DNA from: Nymphalis io
Lineage: Eukaryota; Arthropoda; Insecta; Lepidoptera; Nymphalidae
Direction: 5' to 3'
Assembly: GCF_905147045.1 (NCBI RefSeq)
Contig: NC_065896.1
Location: forward strand, 7,279,001-7,343,000
DNA: 64,000 nt
In this document: positions 1-10,740 of the stretch, one piece after another
How the letters are laid out: each line of letters begins with the position of its first letter
Numbering within the stretch: position 1 is the first letter of the stretch
Notes under the pieces: generated by a model
Told to the model about the DNA's origin: nothing
The model's database searches: none
The model's input: the letters and a program-made list of their open reading frames with translations, nothing else
Position numbers and translations under genes: made by a program

Positions 1-2027
1 TGAATATATGAATATTTCATAAAAGTAACGTAATGTGTTGGTAATCAACTCAGAGAAAATTAAAAAAAAATACACAACGCACTCACACACAAACACACAA
101 TAATCATACTAATAGATTTGCTTTAAAACGTGATACAGTTCGTATGTGACCTGGTGAACTCAACGACATGCCATCAATTTGTCGCCAAATCGCTGTCCAC
201 AAACGACAGCTCAATTCAGATTTACGTATGACTATCTTTTTTCTCTACGTCGTGTATCTACGCTAGTTGAAAGAAAAATATTCTGCCAAAGAGATTGGTT
301 TTAAAGATTGTTTATTTTATTAATAAAAATATTGCAACACGACAGAAGACAAAGCAATAATAAATATAATATAATTAAATATTAAATTTTGAAATATAAC
401 ATATCAATAATATACTGAAGTTTCATCCTTAACGATTAACTTGATTGCCATTATTTAGATTAGATATCAACTAATCAACAGATTTTCAATCCTCAACCGA
501 AATTGAACTGTCCACCACAGCTATTACTATCAGACGGGCCATTAGCCAGTTCATCAACTGAATTAAAAAAATAATAAGAAAACAAGACTTAATAGAATGT
601 TACTCATATCTATCAAATTACTCAGTACTTTATATTTTTTAATTAAAAACATAAATAGTTACTACACCTTTAATTGTTATAAAATTCCGGTACATAACGA
701 GTAATTGAATTGCACCACGGTTCTTTAAACCGTATCGGTTAATAAACATGGACTATAACCAATGCAGGTTTCCTAGTGTTTTCCTTTTACGAAGAGCATG
801 AGATGAATCATAAGCCTAAATTAAGCATATAAAAATTTAGTAAAGTAGTTAGTTCGCAATTTTCGGCTGAGATTCACATAAATATTATTTAAACAAATGC
901 TACATTTGATATAAATAACGCAACTTCAGTAAATAAAAACTGTAATATTATTCAAAACATTATTTCGTGTGCAGGTACATAAGTTTGGGATACCCATTGG
1001 AATTCTGCGATGCATGGGGTGACGATGTTTCCAATTCATAGCAATTTCCGTTTCGTTCTGCCTCCCGCATGCATTTACCTATAGACTATTTGTCAACATA
1101 ACATTGTAATATATGTAAATAGGTACAGTTGAAATAAGGGTTATTTTCACATATAAATCGTATCGCATCGTATTTACATTAAATACATAATATAATGGAA
1201 CTTTCACATTAACAATTTACATCAAAAAACAAATATTCCGATATCAATTAAACAGCCACAAGCTAAATCAATGTATGATTAAAACATGGGGTTAACAGAA
1301 TGTTGAACGATTGTTTTTAAAGTATATATATATTAATATTTACATATATTCATATATATATGAATTACATTTATTTTAAATACATATTGTAGCTATGGAG
1401 CTATAGACTACAACGTTTTTTTAATGAAAGATATATAATTCTGTAAGAATTTCAGTTCCTAACAAAAATTATACTGGCAAGACTGACTGAAGACTGACGC
1501 AGACGTCCTCCTATCTATAAACTAACGGACGGAGTATATTATTCTCAATCAGTTTCACTTTTATATATGATTTATAAATTAGGTCAGAACAGCTTATCGA
1601 TATACGAGCCGCCTTGGAATGTTAAATGATTACCCAACCTAAGGGTTGGGTTCAATCCTGCGAATAATCCTGCGAACTCTAAAAGTCTATATTAAAATAT
1701 AAGTTATTTAAGCACTTTTGAATCATAATTTAAAAAAAAAAAATAATGTGAAAACGGTTCGGAATGTAAATTCTACCGAAACGATAAACTCAGTAGTTAT
1801 TTATTTTAATCAACTAAAAATATACATGATTACATTATATGTGTGTTTCTTGTATGAAAATCGACGAATACTCCAAGCTGTCTTATCATTTATCTAATCC
1901 TGTACAGTATAATAAGCATTCATTTAATTAATAACAAATGTAAAGTTTTATATTATTGTGGTCATCATAAGCTGGAAACGTAATTGGAAGAGAAATATTA
2001 CATTAGTACTTGAAAATTACGATTTAA
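1..2027. other. AT-rich non-coding DNA
   Basis: No coding frame was seen. A CA-rich stretch lies at 72-102, a diverged family A fragment (minus) at about 762-835, and short AT runs at 1321-1370. The rest is unassigned. Confidence 0.6.
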
Positions 2028-2150
2028 AAAAGGTGGCAGGTTCGGGATGGATGCGGACTGCCCAAGATCGGGATGGTTGGCGTTCTATGGGGGAGGCTTT
2101 CGTCCAGCAGTGGACGGCAAAAGGCTGAAAAAAAAAACTTGAAAATATTG
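2028..2150 (+). mobile_element. 3' tail of a non-LTR retrotransposon
   Basis: The plus strand reads KVAGSGWMRTAQDRDGWRSM then GEAFVQQWTAKG and a stop, followed by an A-run. This is the C-terminal end of a lepidopteran endonuclease/reverse-transcriptase LINE. It is heavily 5' truncated and has the same ending as the copies at 7397 and 13665. Confidence 0.8.
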
Positions 2151-4351
2151 CTATTCGTTTTTTTTTTAATTTTCCGTCGCGTATTCGTTGTCCTCGCGCG
2201 TATAAACCGCGGACACAAATTGTACCACAATAATGCAATTATCATTACATTGTCATCATCATGATTTTAAATGTGCATGCGTAGTAAATTCATTTTTACG
2301 CTCATACGCCTGCGGAATTACGCAGAAGTGGTTTTATCTTGGCCGTTGAAGGATTAATTGAATTTGTGTTGATGCTGTGTTTATTTAACCACTTTTGTTT
2401 AAAATTCATATTTCGTTTTTCTAAGCTTTGAATATGCTCTATAGACACTTTGCAATTTATTTATGTTATTTTTTTAATTAATTATTATGTATATGCTATA
2501 TTTTTTCCATTGCTTGTGAGTTATAAATATATTTGTAATTATATCTAAAGAGCCATGAAATATCAGTTCAAATAAACAATACAACACGTAAATTTTACAT
2601 ACACCTTTATGTTATGTGCAATGTGCGTAATTTGTATTTATCGTCTAAAATGACAGGAAACCTGTAACCGTCCTAAAATATTACACTTGTATTTAATGTA
2701 ACCGCGATGTGGTTTAATAAGTTAAATTTAAAGTCTTAACGGGAGGAAAACCGTTTGCCCAACAGTGGGAACTGTAATGATCCTGCTAAATCAATGTACT
2801 CATATTGTTAAGGAAAAATAATTACTTTGAGATAATATACGCAGTATAGATAGAAATAAGCAACCCACATACGCCACCCTAATAATGCTCAGCGAAGCAA
2901 GTAAATTTATGTGCAACCAAAGAAATTTATCATAATAAATGTGTTCCGTATTTGCGAAAGAAAATAGAAAATGGATTGTGGTTGTATAATACGAAAATAA
3001 TGGTTGTGTTTTCTTGAAGAAATAAAAATATTGTTTTATCGAATAAAATACTTGCGTTTGACATATGAGGGTACGAGTTTATTATGTTATGACTACAGTA
3101 TACCGTATACCGTAGCTATGACTGGTTTATAATGAGGAAGTGAGCACCGTTGCCAGTGTGTAACAGTATTTTTTTTACATAATGAGTTAGCCTGAAAATG
3201 TAATGTACATTGTAATATTTTTCAGAGTTTAATGTATTTTTAGAAATAGATACTTTGTATATCATATTGTCTTGTCATATTGTCTCAAATAAATAAATAA
3301 TTACACTTTTTAGAGGCATGCTAGCTACTGGCATGAAGCGAGCTTAGGCATATTTGAAAGCTGAAAATTGATATAGCAGCGAGGTGAGCTATAATCACTG
3401 TAAGAAAAATAGACTTTAATAAACTTTTTAAATAAACATCACTATCTGCCAGCGCTTATACAGCGCAAAGAGCTTCTACAGGACCGATGTCCCGCCTAAG
3501 AGGGCGTGCCAGCAACGCTGTTGCCTTTCTAGGTCGTAGTATAAACATTACGGTATTATAAATTATTTGCCATATTAGTTCGAGACTAATAATTGATTGC
3601 TAATAATCTTTAATTTATAAACTTAGGCATTATAATCATGAATGAAAAATTATTTGCAGAAATTGATGCATTAAGAAAATATTTCAAATACATTTACGTT
3701 TACAAAGAAACTTGATTATTTGTTATGCAGAAATTACCAGAAGTACATACTTCATAACAATTTATAAAGCACAAAAACTAGGTGACTCGTAAGTCAGTTG
3801 CAGTTGTGTTAAAAGTATATTTCACGTCTCAAATTCAATAAAGCACACCCGATGGCAAGATACAGCTTCATTTAGTCGAGAGAAAATTTCGCAATAGTAA
3901 AAAATATTGTTCAAGCTCCGTCCAACACTGCTCTGTTATAAGTTGGCTTGCGGGCCGATCGTAACTCAGGGCACACGTGCTGACCGAAAAATTTCATTTC
4001 ATCTTCAGTCGTAGATACTGAAATTTTAAAAATAATTTTACAAATATACGATTTTATCAAAGCGTTATTAATTAAAAACATTTATTTTTACCCTGAGGAT
4101 TTCTATTATAATATGTTTATTAATAACAAGACCAACTAGAGAAGATTGTATATTTTAACATTGTTTTACTTTTATGAATAAAGTATAACATTATTATTAT
4201 TATTTTCAACAATTCAACATTTCACATGAAAATAATTCTCCCATCGATAGTTACAAGCTTCCTTATCCTTTAAAGTTATACAATTCAATTATTTCCTTAG
4301 CAATTTTTGGTCATGAGAAATTTTGTTTCAATACATCCATAATATCTCGTA
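2151..4351. other. AT-rich intergenic DNA
   Basis: A GC-richer patch at about 3447-3540 reads on the minus strand as RPRKATALLARPLRRDIGPV and then EALCAV before a stop. This may be a transposon relic. Otherwise nothing was recognised. Confidence 0.5.
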
Positions 4352-4660
4352 ACTGCCTCGTTGGTCTAGTGGCTAGAGTTAAGGCCGGACCTATAAAAAG
4401 TTATTGAGTTTTTCTGTCTGAAATTTCTCAAAAGCAACCCGGAGGCTGGAAGTTGGAAATAGGTTCACTCCTGTACCTCGGAAAGCACGTAAAGCCGTTG
4501 GTCCTACGCCTGAACTCTTTCCGATCGTATCGGATTGCCGTCCCATCGGATTATGGGTTAGAGAATAGAATACACCTGTGTTTACGTACACACTTGTACA
4601 CTATAATAAGTCCTGTACAGTTCGTTAATCTCTCTTGAGATTGAACGCCGTGGACTATTA
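4352..4660 (+). mobile_element. tRNA-derived SINE, family D
   Basis: It begins ACTGCCTCGTTGGTCTAGTG (A-box like) and contains the shared block GGAAAGCACGTAAAGCCGTT and the ending TCTCTTGAGATTGAACGCCG. Related copies are at 32645, 32883, 43746 (minus) and 50140 (minus fragment). This copy has lost the B-box portion. Confidence 0.75.
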
Positions 4661-5189
4661 TTAATATCTCATATTTGGAAATAAAAAGGGATATTTTTAT
4701 AAGGAATGTATTTTTTAAAATTGACTAACATCTTTGTATAGCTGACATACTTGACTTTCGAATATTTGCAACGGCTTAGAATGAATTAGATTTGTAGTGT
4801 GGTTGATAAATGTTTTATTAGTGTTCGCAGTTTCTTCTAATTGAAGGTGTTTGATGTGAAGAGTCTTGATTTCTGTGTTATTAATTAACCATATTTGTCA
4901 ACTTGAAATATTTAACGGCTTAGCTATTAATTTATATATAAGTTGTCAATCATTTACACTAATAATATGCTCTATATTAGGATATTTTTTTGAAAATGGA
5001 ATAAAACTATAAGCTAGTTAGGTTTTAATTTAAAAATTTAGCTAACCTTTCTTGTAATTTTGAATATAATAAATGTGTATTTTTCGTTATCGAAAAGCAC
5101 AATTATTGCTGGTTAAAATACAAACGAAACAAAATAATTTAAAGCAAGAAATTCATATTTTAAGGTTGCGCTTGAGAATTGTTTAGTGT
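4661..5189. other. TTLL1 3' flank
   Basis: AT-rich DNA with a minus-strand AATAAA at 4814-4819. It probably contains the 3' UTR of TTLL1. No repeat was recognised. Confidence 0.45.
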
Positions 5190-5192
5190 ATT

Positions 5193-6455
5193 TTATTTAA
5201 CTGTTAAATCTTCATTCAGAGTGGAATCTTCATCGATTAGTATTTCAAAATCTCCTAAAGCATTAGCGTCGGGCGTTTTGTTCCATCGCGCGTCAGGAAT
5301 TCCGCTTGGAGGTAAAACAACGGATAAAATATTATCAAAGAGATTACATTTAAGTATTTTATCATTTGTCGTTGTCGCAGTCATAGAAGGGGAAGCGTTA
5401 ACTTCAATGAGCCAGGGTTTTAAATTGTCGTCAATAATAATATCATAGCCATAGCATTCGAAGCAGTGACGATCATTTGATATAATCGGCGCAACTGCTT
5501 TAAGGGAGTGTACTATTATCCAATTTATGTTCTCAAATAAACGTGTTGTTACATGTTGACCTCTCGTACCCTCTAAAAAGAGCTTCAAATTTTTCAAACT
5601 CAATTTGCCTCCATGTTGACTATTATAGTCTTCGCCGTGTTTCTGCACACTGACATTTGTTATGTGAATGTACATATTGTCAAGTTCCGAGACATTTGAA
5701 TTGTATTTTATGGAACAAAATCTGCAAAATCCGTTTCGAAACATATAAGCTTTTAAAGGACGAAACGATGTCACTAGAACATAAATCCTCAAATCGAATT
5801 TCTTTCCGCCGATCAAAAGCGGATTATCTATGTATCGCGATATAATGTACATGTCTCTGCTAGGTAAATTATTTGGAATACATTTCTTGGATTGTCGCGA
5901 CCATATCTTAAGCTTGGATAATTTGTTTATCAAGAAAATTCCTTCGCCCTGTGATTTTCCGCACGGTTTGAGGATCCATGTCGATTGTGGATATTTATGG
6001 TATTCATCAACAAAACGTCTGTAGTTTGCCGGAAGCACATACGTTGTAGGAATAAAATCTAAATATAAATATCGCGTAACTTTATAGGCACTTAGAAGCG
6101 TTTCTTGAACTTTCTCGGCAAGTGGGTGACCCGTTTTCTGGAGGTTCTTTTGATAGCGGTGAATATTTTTCACTAACAAATCTTTCCGTACTAACTCGTA
6201 GTGATTTGGGAAATGGTTTATTAACTGTCTGTCTTGAAATCTGTATCCATTTTCATGATTGAAAAGGGTACGGCAGTTGAGAGTATTCGACCAGTAAATA
6301 TTCCAATCTTCGCTCGGTAAAACTTGCTTCCAATCACGTATTTTAAAGCTGTTTATTACAATAGACTTATCAAAATCAGTTGCAAATTTTAATCGCCTTT
6401 TGCTTTGTTTGCTTATTATACTATCACTGTCTGTACATTTGTTATAAAATGTCAT
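5193..6455 (-). CDS. TTLL1: TTLL1-type tubulin polyglutamylase, single exon, 420 aa
   Basis: This is probably the catalytic subunit of the tubulin polyglutamylase complex, which adds glutamate side chains to tubulin tails in axonemal and other stable microtubules. The ORF is complete and uninterrupted. Seen in sequence: a TTLL N-terminal block (HFPNHYELVRKDLLVKNI at about 81-98), the nucleotide-binding stretch WILKPCGKSQGEGIFLI (160-176), KFDLRIYVLV (219-228), THITNV-type loop ITNVSVQKHGEDY (265-277), and the metal-binding C-terminal core CFECYGYDIIIDD with LIEVNASPS (E351, N353). The ITSNVS-like and ECYGYD blocks match TTLL1 better than other TTLL members from memory. Compared with remembered vertebrate TTLL1 there is an N-terminal extension of roughly 20 residues, and about 8 extra residues after PLAEK (near 115-127). 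No intron interrupts it, which may mean a retrocopy. The stop overlaps an AATAAA on the minus strand (5190-5195); another minus-strand AATAAA lies at 4814-4819. The start is the first in-frame ATG. Confidence 0.93.
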   Translation of the reverse strand: MTFYNKCTDSDSIISKQSKRRLKFATDFDKSIVINSFKIRDWKQVLPSEDWNIYWSNTLNCRTLFNHENGYRFQDRQLINHFPNHYELVRKDLLVKNIHRYQKNLQKTGHPLAEKVQETLLSAYKVTRYLYLDFIPTTYVLPANYRRFVDEYHKYPQSTWILKPCGKSQGEGIFLINKLSKLKIWSRQSKKCIPNNLPSRDMYIISRYIDNPLLIGGKKFDLRIYVLVTSFRPLKAYMFRNGFCRFCSIKYNSNVSELDNMYIHITNVSVQKHGEDYNSQHGGKLSLKNLKLFLEGTRGQHVTTRLFENINWIIVHSLKAVAPIISNDRHCFECYGYDIIIDDNLKPWLIEVNASPSMTATTTNDKILKCNLFDNILSVVLPPSGIPDARWNKTPDANALGDFEILIDEDSTLNEDLTVK

Positions 6456-7396
6456 AATAATTTTTTTATTGATATTTTATAAAAGATCATATAAATGGTT
6501 TGTGTAATGTCAAATTTACTTGCTTGCTTAATGTCAAAAAATAATAATAATAACAAAACAGTTCCCCATTAAAAATAAAATATCATTTTTTTATATTTTT
6601 TTTATATCTATTAAAAATGATACTTAAGATACTAAGTGTGACTTTATATTTGCTTATATAAAACGCATTTTTATTTAAAACACAAAGTCTTCGATTACAT
6701 TAATAGCCTTAAATGGAAATATAGGTAATCTTTTTTGAAAAATATTTATTCACATTTTTTTTTTAAATGCGTATTAAGAGTTTTATTCTGAAATCCATAC
6801 ACATAGGATTTATCCACAAGCTGAACTCTATAAAGAGAATATAAATTCATAGTATCAATATATTCAAAGTGCAAATAAAAATGGGAAATCTAAAAAATAC
6901 TAAAATGATGCGCCTATGCAACCCATATACATTGAACATTCTATGTTTTGAAGTATGCACTGCATTGTGGGATACCCAAACCCAACCCATTAGACTCCAT
7001 TCAATATGTAGATAACAGACTATTTGCAATGCAATCACACTATGAAACATCGCCACTTCGAATCAATATTGACTTTCCGAATGAAACCGCCAGCCGAGCT
7101 CCCCGACGTGTTCAAACACTCCGTTGATCGTATGATACAATAATGTCTATACAACGTCGTGTACAGTTTTCCATTTTTGCTTTATCATTTCTGAACACGT
7201 TCCGAGAAATGAAAACAATACCTATAAAAGTAAATGTCTCGCATGTTGGCTATAAAGCTGTTTGGCTTTTCCTCTTGAGGAGAAGGTTTAGAGATAATTC
7301 CACCGTGCTGGTCCAATTTTTTAAGATGAATGAAAAATTTCGTCACGAATACCACAATGCTTGAAAACTAAAGTCTTCAACTAGTGCGTCTTACCG
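6456..7396. other. TTLL1 5' flank
   Basis: AT-rich at first, with a somewhat GC-richer patch at 7070-7140. It probably includes the TTLL1 promoter, but no clear promoter element was seen. Confidence 0.4.
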
Positions 7397-7808
7397 GTTA
7401 TGACTTACGGTGCTGAGGCGTAAACACTGACAGTGCGTTTGTTCAACCATTTTAAGGTCGCTCAGCGAGCTATGGAGAGAGCTATGCTCGGAGTTTCTCT
7501 GAAGGATCGCATCCCAAATGTGGTGATCTGAAAGAGCCCAAAGGATTAATAAGCTGAAGTGTCAGTGGGCTGGACATATATGTCGCAGAACCGACAACCG
7601 TTGGCGTATACGTGTTCTGGAGTGGAGACCACGCCTTAGCAAAAGTAGCGTAGGACGCCCTCCAGCTAGGTGGAGTGACGATATGTGCAAAGTGGCTGGC
7701 AGCGAATAGAGATTGAAAGCTGAGGATTGAGCTTAGTAGCGTGCCATTGGAGAGGCCTATGTCCAACAGTGGACAACGAAGCATTGATGATGTATGTATG
7801 TATGTATG
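7397..7808 (+). mobile_element. Degenerate non-LTR retrotransposon 3' end with ATGT tail
   Basis: The plus strand encodes, with frameshifts and stops, the same C-terminal LINE segment as 13665-14050: AQRAMERAMLGVSLKDRI, then a RPPARW-like region, then GEAYVQQWTTK. It ends in a short (ATGT)n run typical of tails of such elements. Confidence 0.78.
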
Positions 7809-8439
7809 AATAAAAATTAGTGTTATAGTTCGAGCTTGAATCCGCAATCTTCGGTTAAAATTTACGTCTGTTAACCACATATTATTTACATGCAAAACTT
7901 ATATTGTAAACTCGGTGCTCTGTGAAGTTTCGCCTGCATTAAAAGTTACAACTTCATCACCGAGTCTCATAGCGTCAAGTTATGATATATAATCTTTCTC
8001 AATAAATTAGTTATCTTAAGCAAAAATAACATTCAAATTTGATATTAGTATAGATATTATGATTTGTCACAGATAACTAATTATATAGAATAGAATTTTA
8101 TAGATTGCGTCCGATACAAGATGTAAAAGTTGGCATAATGTGTGCTAGCGAATGACAGGTTATACGGCTTATAAAGGCTAGTTCAGATATTGAAATGAGC
8201 ATAAATAAAAATTTATATTCCTTAGATTTATAAATTACATAACTGCTGTCACGGGATTCTCGTGTGTACGGAATTCATTTCACCAAGACCGTTACATTAT
8301 TAAAACTCGTCATAGAGATTATAAAATTTAAATTATAAAATTTACAACATAAAAATCAGGGGGTGGGCCGTTGACAGTATCTGGTCAATTAAGTTAACAT
8401 TAATAAAATAAAATATTATAAGTGAGTTAGCTTCTAGCG

Positions 8440-8929
8440 TACGTAACGCACCTCTGGGATGAAGCTATCGACAAGCGTGGAGAATCGTTGGCTGTCGGCC
8501 TCGATATCTCCAAGGCTTTCGACAGGGTCTGGCACAGAAGTCTTCTCTCCAAGCTACCGGCATATGGTCTGCCTGCTCAGCTATGCACCTGGATTGCCAG
8601 CTTCCTACACAAGCGTAGCCTTCGTGTTTTAGTTGATGGTTACGCTTCACAATTCTATGTAGTGAATGCTGGGGTCCCCCAGGGATCTGTGCTATCTCCC
8701 ACACTCTTTCTTTTGCATATCAATGATATGCTCTCTCTTGGGAACATACATTGCTATGCAGATGATAGTACAGTGCATGGTGGATACCACGGACGTGCAG
8801 TGGCTGAGCGAGCGGAAACTGAGGAGAGGCGGGAAAATCTTGTCATTAAACTCGATAGGACGCCATTCTAGGGATGGGCATTCGCTGTTAGCTTGGTCCA
8901 AGGGATTATATCGAGGCTAATATAAAAAA
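8440..8929 (+). mobile_element. Jockey-like LINE reverse transcriptase fragment, 5' part
   Basis: Reverse transcriptase motifs appear in order: LDISKAFDRVWH (motif A), AGVPQGSVLSPTLF (motif B) and CYADDST (the catalytic YADD box). The frame breaks after the YADD region. The element is interrupted at about 8930 by a SINE and resumes at 9255. Confidence 0.85.
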
Positions 8930-9243
8930 AACAAGAGCTGAGATGGCCCAGTGGTAAGAACATGTGAATCTTAACCGATGATCGTGGGTTCAAACCTGGG
9001 CAAGCACCACTGAATTTTCATGTGCTTAATTTGTGTTTATAATTCATCTCGTGCTTTACGGTGAAGGAAAACATCGTGAGGAAACCTGCATGTGTCTAAT
9101 TTCACTGAAATTCTGCCACATGTGTATTCCACCAACCTGCATTGGAGCAGCGTGGTGGAATAAGCTCCAAACCTTCTCTTCAAAAAGAGGAGAGGAGGCC
9201 TTTAGCCCAGCAGTGGGACATTCACAGGCTGTTACGTTTACGT
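8930..9243 (+). mobile_element. Full-length tRNA-derived SINE, family A, nested in a LINE
   Basis: The head GAGCTGAGATGGCCCAGTGG (A box) and GGGTTCAAACCTGGGCA (B box) is followed by a body ending CAGTGGGACATTCACAGGCT. Both ends carry TAATATAAAA as a target-site duplication. This family is the most abundant SINE in the window. Confidence 0.88.
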
Positions 9244-9254
9244 TAATATAAAAA

Positions 9255-9780
9255 CAGCTTCACGGAAACTCGCAGTACTGAACAAGGTGCGGCGTTTTTT
9301 CACGCCACAACAACTGTGCCTGTTATACACAGGTACGGTCTTGCGTTGAATATTTGGGATGGCTCCGCTAAGTACCTACTGGAGGTCTTGGACCGGTTGC
9401 AGCGACGTGCAGTCCGCATTATTGGCGATGTAAAGGTCACAAACACCCTCGAGTCTTTACAATTGTGTCGAGAGATAGCAGCTCTGAGCGCTTTCTATCG
9501 ACTGTATCACTGCGAGTGCTCTGAGGAATTATTTACTCTAATTCCTGCTTCCCCCTTCCTTTATACTAATTCCTTACCAGCTCACGTGTTCCCCTCCTCT
9601 TACAATCCGGATTCCTTCAAACGAGACGTGAAGAGGCATCTTGCGGGCCGGCAAGGCGGGGACGGCTAGTACAGAACATTCTTCCCGACTGTACTGGCCG
9701 TCGTTGCGTTTGGACTCTACTACCACTTACCATCAGGTGGAGTAGAGTCATTTGCCCTTCCGGCGCATATAAAAAAAAGC
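9255..9780 (+). mobile_element. Jockey-like LINE fragment, 3' part
   Basis: It continues the interrupted element with LEVLDRLQRRAVRIIGDVKV, ALSAFYRLYHCECSEELFTL and KRDVKRHLAGRQ, the usual C-terminal end of lepidopteran jockey-type pol. The 3' UTR ends in an A-run near 9778. Part of the C-terminal region seems deleted. Confidence 0.83.
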
Positions 9781-9868
9781 TGTAAGTGAGTTGGCTTTGG
9801 TTAAAATTAAGTGATAGATTTAAATAGATAAGCAAATATATAGTGCAAACTCTGAACGCAGTGTCACA

Positions 9869-10021
9869 ATGAGTGAGCAAATAAATAAAAGCAGTGCGAA
9901 ACAGCAAAAAGCACCAGCAGTAAGAGCAGGCCACTGGACAAGCAGCCTCTCCTTCATAAAAGCAGCAGCAGCAGCAGCAGAGCCTCCAACAGCTCCAAAT
10001 CAGCAACAATTCCTCGGTTGA
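9869..10021 (+). other. Short ORF with polyalanine run, possible transposon gag/ORF1 start
   Basis: ATG at 9869 opens MSEQINKSSAKQQKAPAVRA and includes an (AGC)n-encoded Ala run, stopping at 10021 (50 aa). It lies directly between a LINE 3' end and an LTR. It could be the truncated ORF1 of a second LINE. It is not recognised as a host gene. Confidence 0.25.
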
Positions 10022-10238
10022 GTCTACCGAACAATATTATATTACTTTGTAATGCAATATACAAAATATATATAAAATTAAGAAAAATAAACACTCCCTC
10101 CACTCCTGTGAACAAAACGACTTATTAACTATCTTGCATGAAAACTAAGAAGGTCCTAAGAATGCCCTAGACACAGGTACAAAGAAAAATAAGTTAATAA
10201 AACCAAGTAATAACCTAGACAATTGAGGTTATTAAAGT

Positions 10239-10562
10239 TGTGGCAAGTTTAATCTAGTTCTTTTACTCACTTACGTTAACGCGGTCCTGTCGTGCACCTT
10301 CGTCTGCGTGCACGACAGGACCGCGTGATCGGCGCGGGGGACGGGCGAGGATTGCGGCGCACTGCACCATTCGCTCGCTTACCGCGCTACTAGCTACTAG
10401 TTACTATCTCTGTTCTCGCTTCTCATTTATGCTTTATTATTGCTAAGTGTATCGCTAAATGTATGTGCTTAATACACATTTCTAAGTTTAAATAACGTTG
10501 TATTATTCATCTCTCTAAACGTTAACGTAAGTGAGTAAAAGAACTAGATTAAACTTGCCACA
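10239..10562 (+). mobile_element. LTR of a Gypsy-type (CsRn1/Kabuki-like?) retrotransposon
   Basis: It begins TGTGGCAAG and ends CTTGCCACA, so it has the TG..CA ends of an LTR. A tRNA-Trp primer binding site follows 2 bases after the end. The outer 43 bp at each end (10239-10281 and 10520-10562) are perfect inverted copies, which is unusually long for an LTR. No internal gag-pol or second LTR was seen. Confidence 0.7.
10279..10326. repeat. 19-bp perfect hairpin inside the LTR
   Basis: The arms ACGCGGTCCTGTCGTGCAC (10279-10297) and its exact complement (10308-10326) flank a 10-base loop. It is GC-rich and would fold strongly in RNA. Confidence 0.9.
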
Positions 10563-10564
10563 AT

Positions 10565-10582
10565 TGGTGACCCCGACGTGAT
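10565..10582 (+). promoter_or_regulatory. Primer binding site for tRNA-Trp
   Basis: TGGTGACCCCGACGTGAT is the complement of the 3' end of animal tRNA-Trp (...ATCACGTCGGGGTCA plus CCA), at the expected position just inside an LTR. tRNA-Trp priming is known for CsRn1-clade Gypsy elements such as Kabuki. Confidence 0.85.
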
Positions 10583-10740
10583 CTGTTGGTCTAGGGGTCC
10601 GTTTCTACACAGGACTGCAGCGTGGCGGAGGGCTGCCCTATGCTCCGCACCCTTGTTTGCGCAGTTTATCTGGGGAACTGCTACGCAACATGCGGAGCGG
10701 ATAGCGGGTGGCGGATGGACCCCACAAAGTTAACTTTTAA
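10583..10740 (+). mobile_element. Short internal leader of the LTR element
   Basis: GC-rich sequence follows the primer binding site and stops abruptly at about 10740, where AT-rich DNA resumes. It holds related blocks GGCGGAGGGC and GGCGGATGGAC. No gag frame is visible. Confidence 0.4.

Noticed and set aside
5179..6024. Plus-strand frames opposite TTLL1
   Set aside because: They are antisense shadows of the TTLL1 coding sequence.
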